Source of the DNA: Acidimicrobiales bacterium
Lineage (GTDB): Bacteria; Actinomycetota; Acidimicrobiia; Acidimicrobiales; JAHWLA01
Assembly (NCBI GenBank): GCA_035536915.1
Contig: DATLNE010000044.1
Coordinates: forward strand, 186,001 to 250,000
DNA: 64,000 nucleotides
Reading direction: 5' to 3'
Shown here: piece by piece, positions 44,448 through 52,001 of the stretch
Numbering within the stretch: the first letter of the stretch is position 1
Layout: each line of letters opens with the position of its first letter
The notes under the pieces: generated by a model
What the model was told of the DNA's origin: nothing
Databases searched by the model: none
The model's input: only the letters and a program-made list of their open reading frames with translations
Position numbers and translations under genes: made by a program

Positions 44448-44744
44448 ATGAGCGAGTACGTGCAGGTGTGGAAGGCGAAGGTGGCCGAGGGCGACGTGGA
44501 GCAGTTGTTGGCGGTGCGGGCCGAGGCGGTGGCCGAGGCCAAGCGGCTGTGCCCGGCCTTGGTGCAGGCGACGTTGGTGCGGGCCCACGACGGGACGTGG
44601 CTCGACGTGCTGGCGTGGAACGCCCCCGACGGCGAGGAGCAGCTGATGGCGCGAGCCGACGAGTTCGATGCCCTCAACCGCATGCACAGCTTCCTGGCCG
44701 ACGCCGAGCCGGTGGGCCGGGGCGAGGTGGTGGCGAGCGCATGA
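44448..44744 (+). CDS. Small dimeric alpha-beta-barrel (ABM-like) protein
   Basis: A 98-residue protein with the alternating pattern of antibiotic-biosynthesis-monooxygenase-like ferredoxin folds (YVQVWKAKVAEGDVEQLLAVRAEAV ... WLDVLAWNAPDGEEQLMA). Such proteins are often cofactor-free oxygenases or ligand sensors. GGGAGG precedes the ATG. It overlaps the ECF sigma gene by ATGA, so it may sense the inducing signal for that factor; this is inference. Confidence 0.7.
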   Translation: MSEYVQVWKAKVAEGDVEQLLAVRAEAVAEAKRLCPALVQATLVRAHDGTWLDVLAWNAPDGEEQLMARADEFDALNRMHSFLADAEPVGRGEVVASA

Positions 44745-45583
44745 GCAACGGCGACGCCGACCTCGACGTCGAGGACCTGGCGCGGCGGGCGGCCGACGGC
44801 GACCGGGAGGCGCTGTCGGCCCTCGTCCGCCGCCTCCAAGACCCCATGTACCGGATGGCCCTGCGATTCCTCGGCCACCCCCACGACGCCCAGGACGCCA
44901 CCCAGGAGATCCTGGTCCGCATCGTCACCCACCTCGGCAGCTTCGAAGGGCGGTCACGGTTCACGACGTGGGCCTACACCGTCGCCACCCGCAGCCTGCT
45001 GCGCACCAGCAAGCGCTTCGTGGAGTCGTCGGTGCAGGGGCCGGAGCAGTTCGCCGCGTTCCTCGACGCAGGCATGGACGACGGCGACCCCACCAGCGAC
45101 GAGGCCGAGTACCGCCTGCTGTGCGAGGAGGTGCGGGTCAGCTGCACCTACGGCATGTTGTTGTGCATCCCCCGCGACCAACGAGCGGCCTACCTGTTGG
45201 CCGACGTCATCGGCCTCACCCACGTCGAGGGCGCCGAGATCCTCGAGTGCAGCCGAGAGGCGTTCCGTCAGCGGGTGTCGCGAGCCCGACGCACGCTGCG
45301 TTATGTGATCGACAACCGCTGCGGGCTGGTCGACCCCGCCAACCCGTGCCGCTGCGGTCGGCAGATCAATGCGAGCCTGCGGGCGGGCATCCTCGACCCC
45401 GGCCACCTGCCACTGGCCGAGCACCCTCGCGAGGAGGTGCGCACGTGGATCGAGCCGGTGGCCAAGCAGCTCGACGACGTGGTGGCCATCGGCGACCTCT
45501 ACCGCTTCGACCGGTTCACGGCGCCCGCGGCGTTGTGGCAGGAGCTGCAAGGCCGCTTCCCCGAACTGCTCGACGCGGGCTGA
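44741..45583 (+). CDS. ECF sigma factor with Cys-rich C-terminal extension
   Basis: A 280-residue factor, longer than ordinary ECF proteins. Region 2: LVRRLQDPMYRMALRFLGHPHDAQDATQEILVRIVTHL. Region 4: PRDQRAAYLLADVIGLTHVEGAEILECSREAFRQRVSRARRTLR. A roughly 100-residue tail follows, beginning RCGLVDPANPCRCGRQI (three clustered Cys), possibly zinc-binding or autoregulatory. The very long open frame upstream is antisense to other genes and was not used; the ATG at 44741 couples to the ABM-like gene (ATGA). The downstream HEAT-repeat gene overlaps by TGATG. Confidence 0.87.
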   Translation: MSNGDADLDVEDLARRAADGDREALSALVRRLQDPMYRMALRFLGHPHDAQDATQEILVRIVTHLGSFEGRSRFTTWAYTVATRSLLRTSKRFVESSVQGPEQFAAFLDAGMDDGDPTSDEAEYRLLCEEVRVSCTYGMLLCIPRDQRAAYLLADVIGLTHVEGAEILECSREAFRQRVSRARRTLRYVIDNRCGLVDPANPCRCGRQINASLRAGILDPGHLPLAEHPREEVRTWIEPVAKQLDDVVAIGDLYRFDRFTAPAALWQELQGRFPELLDAG

Positions 45584-46674
45584 TGCCGCCGTTCAAGGAC
45601 GAGCTCGGCGTCGACGCCGGTCGCCGGTTGGCTGCCGAGATGGCGCGGGCGTGGTCGGCGTTCCCAGCGCGCCGCTTCACCCGTGGCTTGGCCGACGCCC
45701 TGGAGCCGCTGGAGCTCCTGGCCCGGGGCGACGAGCTCGCAGCGCGCCTCCAACAGACCCTGCCGCCCGCGTTCGCCGATGCCGCGGCCGTGCTGCACTG
45801 GGTCGCGGCGTCGCCCACCTTCACCGGCTGGATCGTGTTGCCGTGCGGCGGGTTCGTGGCCCGCGCCGGCCTCGACGAGCCCGACGTGGCGCTGCCGCTG
45901 CTCGCCGCGCTGACGCCACGGGGGTCGAGCGAGTTTGCCGTGCGCCCGTTCATCGAACGCCACCCCACGCTCACCTACGAGTACCTGCACCGGTGGGCGC
46001 TCGACCCCGACGAGCACGTGCGACGGCTGGTGTCGGAAGGCACCCGGCCCCGGCTGCCGTGGGCCCGCCTGCTGCGGTCGCTGATCGCCGACCCCATGCC
46101 GAACGTCGCCCTGCTCGACGCCTTGGCCGACGACCCCTCGCCCTACGTGCGGCGGTCGGTGGCCAACCACCTCAACGACATCGCCAAGGACCACCCGGAC
46201 CTCGCCCTCGAACTGGCCGAGCAATGGAGCGACCGGAGCGCGAACGCAGCGTGGACGGCCCGCCACGGCCTGCGCACCTTGGTGAAACGAGGCGACCCGC
46301 GTGCCCTGCGGCTGCTGGGTGCGTCGGTCGACGAAGACGTGCGCCTGGTCGCCTTCGAACCGGACCACCCCCGCATCCGCGTCGGCGACACCGTGACCCT
46401 CACCTTCACGCTCTCGCTCGACCGCACCGACGGAGAACCGGTCGACGCCGTGGTCGACTACCGCGTGCACTACGTCGGGGCGCGCGGCGCCAAGGCGCCC
46501 AAGGTGTTCAAGCTCACCCGCCGCACCCTCGTGCCCGGGGAACCGCTGACGATCACCCGGCGCCACCGTTTCGACGACGTGTCGATCCGGCACATCCACC
46601 CCGGCCGCCACCAGATCGACGTGCAGGTCAACGGGCGCGTGCTGGGCTCGACCTCCGTCGACGTCGAGCGCTGA
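45583..46674 (+). CDS. HEAT-repeat DNA alkylation repair-like (AlkD-type) protein
   Basis: A 363-residue protein resembling DNA alkylation repair enzymes built of HEAT-like helical repeats: HPTLTYEYLHRWALDPDEHVRRLVSEGTRPRLPWA, DDPSPYVRRSVANHLNDIAKDHP, WTARHGLRTLVKRGDPRAL. A C-terminal beta-sandwich-like part (VGDTVTLTFTLSLD ... HIHPGRHQIDVQVNG) completes it. AlkD-type enzymes excise alkylated bases. It starts inside the ECF sigma stop codon (TGATG), so it is probably expressed with the sigma factor, perhaps in an alkylation-stress response. Confidence 0.8.
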   Translation: MPPFKDELGVDAGRRLAAEMARAWSAFPARRFTRGLADALEPLELLARGDELAARLQQTLPPAFADAAAVLHWVAASPTFTGWIVLPCGGFVARAGLDEPDVALPLLAALTPRGSSEFAVRPFIERHPTLTYEYLHRWALDPDEHVRRLVSEGTRPRLPWARLLRSLIADPMPNVALLDALADDPSPYVRRSVANHLNDIAKDHPDLALELAEQWSDRSANAAWTARHGLRTLVKRGDPRALRLLGASVDEDVRLVAFEPDHPRIRVGDTVTLTFTLSLDRTDGEPVDAVVDYRVHYVGARGAKAPKVFKLTRRTLVPGEPLTITRRHRFDDVSIRHIHPGRHQIDVQVNGRVLGSTSVDVER

Positions 46675-46722
46675 GCACGTAATAGCCAGCAGGCGCTGCC
46701 CGGGCAGGCCCACCATGGTCGG

Positions 46723-47760
46723 GTGCCCGACACCGAGGACTACCAGGACGACTGGCCCACGTGCGACGAGGCCAATGCCTCGTTCCGGCTGTTCGGAACC
46801 GACGTCGATCCCGATGCCGTCACCGGCGTGCTCGGCGTCGACCCGTCCACCAGCTATCGCATAGGCGACCCGGTCGGGCGCACAGGCACCAGGCGCAAGA
46901 CCAACGCCTGGATCCTCTCGACGGACGGCGTCGTCGACTCTCGCGACCTTCGGCGCCACGTGGATTGGCTGCTCGACGTCGTGGAGCCCCACGCTGCGTA
47001 TCTTCACGAGGTCGTCGACAACGGGGCGGCGGCCGACCTGTTCTGCTTCTGGCTCTCGCACTCTGGGCACGGCGGCCCGGAACTCTCCCCGCGTCAGACG
47101 GAACGCCTGGCGAGGCTGCAGCTTTCCATCGGCCTCGACGTGTACTTCCCTGTGTCGTCTGCACACGGTGACTTGAAGGCCGACCTGCACCGGTACTTGC
47201 AGATCGGCCGCGACGCCTTGCTCTGGAAGCTCGACGGGTTGTCCGACTACGACGTGCGCCGCCCGCTGACCCCCACGGGCACCAACCTGCTCGGCATCGT
47301 CAAGCACGTGGCCAGCGTCGAGCTCGGGTACTTCGGTGCAACCTTCGGCCGTCCGTCCGACGAGCCGCTGCCGTGGTTCGACGAGGGCGCCGAGGACAAC
47401 GCCGACATGTGGGCCACGCCCGGCGAATCGCGCGACGACGTCGTCGGCCTCTACCACCGGGCCTGGGCGCACGCCGACGCCACCATCGAGGCCCTGCCGA
47501 TCGACGCCGTGGGCAGCGTCGCCTGGTGGCCCGAGGAGCGCAGGCAGGTGACGCTGCATCGCATCCTCGTGCACATGATCGCCGAGACCAACCGCCACGC
47601 GGGCCACGCCGACGTGGTGCGGGAACTGATCGACGGCCGTGCCGGGCTGCGGCCCGACAACGACAACCTGCCGCCCGGCGCCGACGAGGCCTGGTGGGCG
47701 GCCTACCGGGAACGGGTGGAACGGGCGGCGCAGCACGCGGCGCCGGGTGCTAACACGTAG
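46723..47760 (+). CDS. DUF4279-DinB/DUF664 fusion protein
   Basis: A 345-residue protein made of two domains usually encoded apart. Residues about 15-145 are DUF4279 (ASFRLFGTDVDPDAVTGVLGVDPS, RKTNAWILST), a family often seen as immunity-type small proteins. From about 150, ADLHRYLQIGRDALLWKLDGLS begins a DinB/DUF664 four-helix bundle with metal-binding-type His (VKHVASVE, RILVHMIAETNRHAGHAD). The junction (PVSSAHGDLKADLHRY) keeps the frame, and the second part alone would be a typical DinB protein. GTG start. Function unknown; a thiol-dependent enzyme is possible for the DinB half. Confidence 0.78.
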   Translation: MPDTEDYQDDWPTCDEANASFRLFGTDVDPDAVTGVLGVDPSTSYRIGDPVGRTGTRRKTNAWILSTDGVVDSRDLRRHVDWLLDVVEPHAAYLHEVVDNGAAADLFCFWLSHSGHGGPELSPRQTERLARLQLSIGLDVYFPVSSAHGDLKADLHRYLQIGRDALLWKLDGLSDYDVRRPLTPTGTNLLGIVKHVASVELGYFGATFGRPSDEPLPWFDEGAEDNADMWATPGESRDDVVGLYHRAWAHADATIEALPIDAVGSVAWWPEERRQVTLHRILVHMIAETNRHAGHADVVRELIDGRAGLRPDNDNLPPGADEAWWAAYRERVERAAQHAAPGANT

Positions 47761-47764
47761 CCGT

Positions 47765-48493
47765 ATGGACTTCCTGGCTGCCATCCGCACGGACGCCGAG
47801 CGCTTCTACGACGTGGCCGAGGGGGCCGACCCCACCCGGCCGGTGCCCAGTTGCCCGGCGTGGACCGTCGCCGACCTCGCCTGGCACCTCGGTGAGGTGC
47901 ATTGGTTCTGGGGCACCGACGTCGAGACCCGGGCAGGCGCACCCGACGAGGTGGAGGCGGCCAAGCCCGACCGGCCCGCCACCCATGCCGAAGTGGTCAC
48001 GTGGGGCCGGGCCCAAGCCGAGCGAATGCTCGGCATCCTCGACACAACGCCCGACGACGTGGCCGTGTGGACGTGGGCGATGGACGAGTCGGGCCACAAC
48101 GTCGGCTTTGTGCGCCGCCATCAGGTGCAGGAAGCGGCCGTGCACCGATGGGACATGGAGAACGCCGCCACCGGCCGACCGCAGCCGGTCGAGCCCGACG
48201 CCGCGGCTGACGCGGTGGACGAGGTCCTGGCCATCACGCTGCCGTGGGGGGTGCGGCCGGAAAAGCCGCTGTCGGGGAGCGTGCACCTTCACTGCACCGA
48301 CGTGGAGGGGGAGTGGTTCGTCCACCCCGAAGGGCAGGTCGAGCGCGCCCACGCCAAGGGCGACGTCGCCATCAGGGGGACGGCCTCGGACCTCCTGCTG
48401 GCGCTCTACACCCGGGTGCCGCTCAACGGCCTCGACGTCATCGGTGACGCCGCCGTGGCCCACGAGCTCGTGGCCCGCCTCAACACCGACTGA
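47765..48493 (+). CDS. Maleylpyruvate isomerase-family, mycothiol-dependent-type protein
   Basis: A 242-residue protein of the actinobacterial TIGR03083/MDMPI group: an N-terminal DinB-like bundle (CPAWTVADLAWHLGEVHWFW; HQVQEAAVHRWDMENA, metal-binding His at each) and a C-terminal small domain (LHCTDVEGEWFV, AHAKGDVAIRGTASDLLLALYTRVPL). Members use mycothiol or act on small thiol adducts. It begins 4 bp after the DUF4279-DinB gene, so the two DinB-fold proteins are probably an operon. Confidence 0.88.
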   Translation: MDFLAAIRTDAERFYDVAEGADPTRPVPSCPAWTVADLAWHLGEVHWFWGTDVETRAGAPDEVEAAKPDRPATHAEVVTWGRAQAERMLGILDTTPDDVAVWTWAMDESGHNVGFVRRHQVQEAAVHRWDMENAATGRPQPVEPDAAADAVDEVLAITLPWGVRPEKPLSGSVHLHCTDVEGEWFVHPEGQVERAHAKGDVAIRGTASDLLLALYTRVPLNGLDVIGDAAVAHELVARLNTD

Positions 48494-48517
48494 ATCCCCG
48501 CCGGCACAGGCAGGCGG

Positions 48518-48563
48518 TTGCGTCCGTGAGTGAGACCTGCTTATCTACAACCAGATGGTTGTA
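48518..48563 (+). promoter_or_regulatory. Promoter and palindromic operator of the arsR gene, leaderless start
   Basis: TTGCGT (48518-48523), an 18-bp spacer and TATCTA (48542-48547) form a good -35/-10 pair. The ATG (48555) falls 7-8 bases after the -10, where transcription should begin, so the message is probably leaderless. TACAACCA-GA-TGGTTGTA (48546-48563), a perfect 8-bp-arm palindrome, covers the -10 end, start site and first codons, as expected for an ArsR operator. Confidence 0.65.
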
Positions 48564-48908
48564 AATGCTCTGACGGATGACGCAGTGGACCGGGTGTTCC
48601 GTGCCCTGGCCGACGGCACCCGGCGCAACATCGTGCTGCGGGCGCTGGAAGGCGAGCACAACGTCTCGGCCCTGGCGCGGCACTACCCCATGAGCTTCGC
48701 CGCCGTGCAGAAGCACGTGGCCGTGCTGGAGGAGGCGGGGCTCGTGACCAAGCGGCGCAACGGCCGAGAGCAGCTTGTCCGCGGCAACGTCGACACCATC
48801 CGCAAGGCCTACGAGCTTCTCGAGCAGTTGGAAGCCGTCTGGCGAGCCCGCATCGACCGGATCGGCGAACTGCTCGCCGACGAACGCACTGGAGGAACCG
48901 AACGATGA
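48555..48908 (+). CDS. ArsR-family transcriptional repressor
   Basis: A 117-residue winged HTH (about 12-85: VFRALADGTRRNIVLRAL, ALARHYPMSFAAVQKHVAVLEEAGLV). No metal-binding CxC motif, so it belongs to the non-metal ArsR group commonly paired with AHSA1 genes. Its own operator overlaps the start codon. ATGA overlap with the AHSA1 gene. Confidence 0.93.
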   Translation: MVVNALTDDAVDRVFRALADGTRRNIVLRALEGEHNVSALARHYPMSFAAVQKHVAVLEEAGLVTKRRNGREQLVRGNVDTIRKAYELLEQLEAVWRARIDRIGELLADERTGGTER

Positions 48909-49396
48909 CCGTCACGAACGTCCACAAGGACCCCGAGGCACTGACGATGATCATCACCGCCGACCTCGACGCCACCGTCGAGCGGGCCTGGCAGCTGTGG
49001 GCCGACCCCCGGCAGCTCGAGCGCTGGTGGGGGCCGCCCACCTACCCGGCCACCGTCGAGGTCCACGAGCTCACCCCCGGGGGGCGCGTGACCTACTTCA
49101 TGACCGGGCCCGAGGGCGACAAGCACGCCGGTTGGTGGGAGGTGCAGGTCGTCGAGCCGCCCACCCGCCTGCAACTGAAGGACGGCTTCGCCGACGAAGC
49201 CGGCACGCCCAACGACGACATGCCCACCACCATCACCACGGTCACCTTGGCCGAGCGCGAGGGCGGCGGCACGCGCATGACGGTCGAGTCGCAGTTCCCG
49301 TCGTTGGAGGCCATGGAGCAGATGATCGCCATGGGCGTCGAAGAGGGCATCACCGCGGCCATGAACCAGATGGACGGCATCCTGGCCGCCGCGTAA
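48905..49396 (+). CDS. SRPBCC/AHSA1-domain protein
   Basis: A 163-residue START-like hydrophobic-pocket protein: VERAWQLWADPRQLERWWGPPTYPAT and HAGWWEVQVVEPPTRLQLKDGF. AHSA1-type proteins bind small hydrophobic ligands; the exact role is unknown. Co-translated with the ArsR repressor. The stop is 4 bp from the end of the opposite TetR gene. Confidence 0.88.
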   Translation: MTVTNVHKDPEALTMIITADLDATVERAWQLWADPRQLERWWGPPTYPATVEVHELTPGGRVTYFMTGPEGDKHAGWWEVQVVEPPTRLQLKDGFADEAGTPNDDMPTTITTVTLAEREGGGTRMTVESQFPSLEAMEQMIAMGVEEGITAAMNQMDGILAAA

Positions 49397-49400
49397 ACCG

Positions 49401-49949
49401 TTACGCCTGCAGGCGTTTCAGGGCCATGGCCAACACGTCGGCCCGGCTGCGGCCCCCGTGGTCGCCGGCCACGAAGTGGCTGCCGACGTAGAGCGAGAGG
49501 GCGAGCACGCACCGAGCCTCGACGTCGTCCTCGTCGGACGTGAAAGCCCGGAACAACGAGCGCATGTACTCCATCCGGCGGTTGTCGACCCTGCGCAAGC
49601 GGGCGGCGACCGCCGGGTCGCGCCGGGCCCAGTCGCGCACGGCCAGGTCGACCCGCAGCAACCCGCTGCTCGACGTGGCCAGTTCGAACAGCAGCCGCAG
49701 CCGGGCCCGTTCGTCGCCGCCCTCCTCCTCGATGCGGGCGATGACCTCGTCGATGCTGACCCGCTCCCAGGTGTCGAGCATCTCGTCGAGCAGGGCTTGG
49801 CGGTCCTCGAAGTGCCAGTAGAACCCGCCCTTGGTCACCCCGATGGCCCGCGCCAGCGTCTCCACCCGCACGGCGTCAGGACCGCCCGCGGCCAAGGCGC
49901 GCAAGCCCTCGGTAATCCACATGGTGCGGGGGGTGCGGCTACGGGCCAA
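49401..49949 (-). CDS. TetR-family regulator
   Basis: A 182-residue regulator with the HTH VRVETLARAIGVTKGGFYWHFEDRQALLDEML. The start is taken as TTG 49949 (MARSRTPRTMWITEGLRAL), with AGGAGAGG at ribosome-binding distance; the longer frame from 50027 would run through the operator. A 15-bp-arm palindrome separates it from the divergent DUF2867 gene, so it probably represses both. The last codons form the palindrome ACGCCTGCAGGCGT (49403-49416). Confidence 0.9.
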   Translation of the reverse strand: MARSRTPRTMWITEGLRALAAGGPDAVRVETLARAIGVTKGGFYWHFEDRQALLDEMLDTWERVSIDEVIARIEEEGGDERARLRLLFELATSSSGLLRVDLAVRDWARRDPAVAARLRRVDNRRMEYMRSLFRAFTSDEDDVEARCVLALSLYVGSHFVAGDHGGRSRADVLAMALKRLQA

Positions 49950-49990
49950 CGGGTGCCTCTCCTCTTGCGCCGGGTTGCGGCAGGTGTCTA

Positions 49991-50024
49991 CCCTCGATCC
50001 ATACGCTACCGTATGGATCGAGGG
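49991..50024. promoter_or_regulatory. Perfect 15-bp-arm palindrome between TetR and DUF2867 genes
   Basis: CCCTCGATCCATACG (49991-50005), spacer CTAC, CGTATGGATCGAGGG (50010-50024): perfect over all 15 positions. It ends 5 bp before the ATG of the DUF2867 gene and lies 41 bp upstream of the TetR start. This is the most convincing operator in the window. Confidence 0.82.
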
Positions 50025-50029
50025 CAACG

Positions 50030-50608
50030 ATGACGACGAGGCTTCCGAACGCGGACCACACCGACCGTCCCTGGCGCATCCACGAGGTGGCCCCCGACTT
50101 CCAGGTGGAAGACGTGTGGGCGCTGCCGACGCCCGGTGGCCCCGACGACTTCGGGCACCTGGTGCGGGCCATGGCCTCGGGAAATCCCAGCGGCAACAGG
50201 CATTCCGTCGTGGTGCGCACGCTCTTCGCCATCCGGTGGAAGGCGGGCGAGTTGCTGGGCTGGGACAAGCCCGACGCGCCGCGGCCCACGCTGCGCGACC
50301 GGCTGCCCGCCGACCTGCGAGAGGCCACCGGCCCGGCCTTCGACTCGCTGCCGTTCGAACCGCTGTACCTGCTCGACGACGAGTTCGCCGCCGAGCTCGC
50401 CAATCGCACCATGCACGGCATCCTGCACCTCGGCTGGGTGCCCGACGGCAATGGCGGCTACCGGGGCCAGTTGGCCGTCCTGGTGAAACGCAACGGCTTG
50501 TTCGGCTCTGCGTACATGGCCGCCATCAAGCCGTTCCGCCATCTGCTCGTCTACCCGATGATGATGCGCCAACTCGAGCGCACGTGGCGGCAAGGGGCGC
50601 GCACATGA
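50030..50608 (+). CDS. DUF2867-family protein
   Basis: A 192-residue soluble protein of the DUF2867 group: DFQVEDVWALPTPGGPDDF, TLFAIRWKAGELLGWD, PLYLLDDEFAAELANRTMHGILHLGWV and the C-terminal FRHLLVYPMMMRQLERTW. Function unknown; some relatives are attached to epimerase-like domains. It starts just after the TetR operator and overlaps the molybdoenzyme gene by ATGA, so all three are functionally linked. Confidence 0.85.
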   Translation: MTTRLPNADHTDRPWRIHEVAPDFQVEDVWALPTPGGPDDFGHLVRAMASGNPSGNRHSVVVRTLFAIRWKAGELLGWDKPDAPRPTLRDRLPADLREATGPAFDSLPFEPLYLLDDEFAAELANRTMHGILHLGWVPDGNGGYRGQLAVLVKRNGLFGSAYMAAIKPFRHLLVYPMMMRQLERTWRQGART

Positions 50609-51309
50609 CCCTGCCGCCAGGGCAACGACGGGTCGACGGCTTTCCCCGCTTCGGCACCCACCTGCACCACCCGGCGCCGGCCGTCCCCGGCGACCCGGTG
50701 ATCGACGTAGCCGGCGCGGTGACGGAGCGGGTCACGTTCCCCGTGGCCGAGTTGGCCGGCCTCCCGCGCACCGAACGCACTGCCGACTTCCACTGCGTGG
50801 CCGGGTGGTCGGCCACCGGCCTGCGGTGGGAAGGCGTGGCGTTCGCCACCTTCTACCGGGCGGTCGTCGAGCCCGCCCTGGCGCCGGGGTCGACGGTCAC
50901 CCACGTCGTCTTCCGGGGCCTCGACCGCTTCGAGGCGGTGGTGCTGCTGGAGGACGCCATGGCCGACGACGTGCTCATCGCCGACCACCTCGACGGCCGG
51001 CCCCTCGACAGCGACCACGGCGCGCCCGTCCGCTTGGTGAGCCCCAGCCAGTACGGCTACATGAGCACCAAGCACCTGTGCCGCATCGAGGTGCACACCA
51101 GCGAGCCGCAGCGCCGCCCCAAGGCGGCCACGACGATCGCCGGCCTCGGCCTGCGGTCGGGCCTGGTGGCCCGCCATCCCCGTGCCCGGGTGTGGGAGGA
51201 AGAACGCAACCCCACCTTCCCCAACTGGTTCCTGCGGCCGGTCTACCGCGCCCTCATCGCACCGATCGCCCTCCTGAGCGCACGCGGCCGCCGATCCCCA
51301 ACGCCCTGA
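50605..51309 (+). CDS. Molybdopterin-dependent oxidoreductase (sulfite-oxidase fold)
   Basis: A 234-residue protein with the oxidoreductase molybdopterin-binding core: TADFHCVAGWSATGLRWEGV with the Mo-binding Cys64, VVLLEDAMADDVLIADHLDG, and GAPVRLVSPSQYGYMSTKHLCRIEV. No dimerisation domain and no signal peptide, so it is a short cytoplasmic member. It may act on a substrate sensed by the TetR protein; the substrate is unknown. Confidence 0.88.
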   Translation: MTLPPGQRRVDGFPRFGTHLHHPAPAVPGDPVIDVAGAVTERVTFPVAELAGLPRTERTADFHCVAGWSATGLRWEGVAFATFYRAVVEPALAPGSTVTHVVFRGLDRFEAVVLLEDAMADDVLIADHLDGRPLDSDHGAPVRLVSPSQYGYMSTKHLCRIEVHTSEPQRRPKAATTIAGLGLRSGLVARHPRARVWEEERNPTFPNWFLRPVYRALIAPIALLSARGRRSPTP

Positions 51310-51389
51310 GGCCTGTGGCGCCCGCGCCGAGCGCCGCCGACTGAACGCACGCCTACCCCGCCCTGCTCGCAGGTCGGTACGATCCGGCG

Positions 51390-51959
51390 GTGACGTCGAC
51401 CGAGGTGAGCTACCGCGCCCGAGTCGGCGGCCCCGCCGCCGTCGGCATCGTGGCTGCGCACTGGCTCACCTACGTCGCCGCCGCTCCGGGCCCCGACGCC
51501 CGACACGCCATGCTGCACAGCACCGGGCACAAGGCATGGCCCTACGTCGTCGCCCTCGCCCTCGGCGCCTTCGCCGCGTGGGCTGCCCGCTTCGTACGCA
51601 CCGGCCTCCGAGGTGGGGCGACGCCGTCGTTCCGCGCCACGGCCGCCCGCCTCGCCGTGCTGCAAGGCGCCGGGTGGCTGGCGCTCGAAGCCAGTGAGCG
51701 CGTCCTGTTCGGCCACGGCGACGGCCACTGGCACGTGGTCGCCCTCGGCCTCGCCGTACAGCTCGTGCTGGCGGTGGTGGGCGCCGCGTTGTGCCGCGTG
51801 GCGGCGCGCGTGCTCGTTGCCCTGTGCGGCCGCCGACCGGCGGCACGGTTGCGCGCCGCCGACGCACGACCCCTTCGTCGCATCGACGTCCCCGCTGCCT
51901 CCCGGCCCTCGGCCGGCGGCATCGGTCTCCGCGGACCGCCGCGGGCGAGCACGGCCTAA
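51390..51959 (+). CDS. Four-helix membrane protein next to the copper genes
   Basis: A 189-residue protein with about four membrane helices (GPAAVGIVAAHWLTYVAAA, WPYVVALALGAFAAWAA, RLAVLQGAGWLALEASERVL, VVALGLAVQLVLAVVGAALC) and a basic C-terminal tail. His and Cys residues lie near the membrane faces (AHWLTY, HSTGHKAW, GHGDGHWH), which would suit metal handling. GTG start. It precedes the CopC-CopD gene by 42 bp. Not recognised as a named family. Confidence 0.65.
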   Translation: MTSTEVSYRARVGGPAAVGIVAAHWLTYVAAAPGPDARHAMLHSTGHKAWPYVVALALGAFAAWAARFVRTGLRGGATPSFRATAARLAVLQGAGWLALEASERVLFGHGDGHWHVVALGLAVQLVLAVVGAALCRVAARVLVALCGRRPAARLRAADARPLRRIDVPAASRPSAGGIGLRGPPRASTA

Positions 51960-52001
51960 CCCACTCCCCGCTCGCCCACCCGGCACCGCCCGGAGGTTGT
52001 C

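Noticed and set aside
41432-44740. The first 1100 codons of a 1383-codon plus-strand open frame
   Set aside because: Antisense to the phosphatase, ANTAR and MOSC genes with no family features; only its last 280 codons (44741-45583) are the ECF sigma gene, and a short CheB-like stretch is treated as a remnant.
49403-49416. ACGCCTGCAGGCGT palindrome as a terminator between convergent genes
   Set aside because: It is only 14 bp with no loop or T-run, and lies inside the last codons of the TetR gene; a terminator role is not supported.
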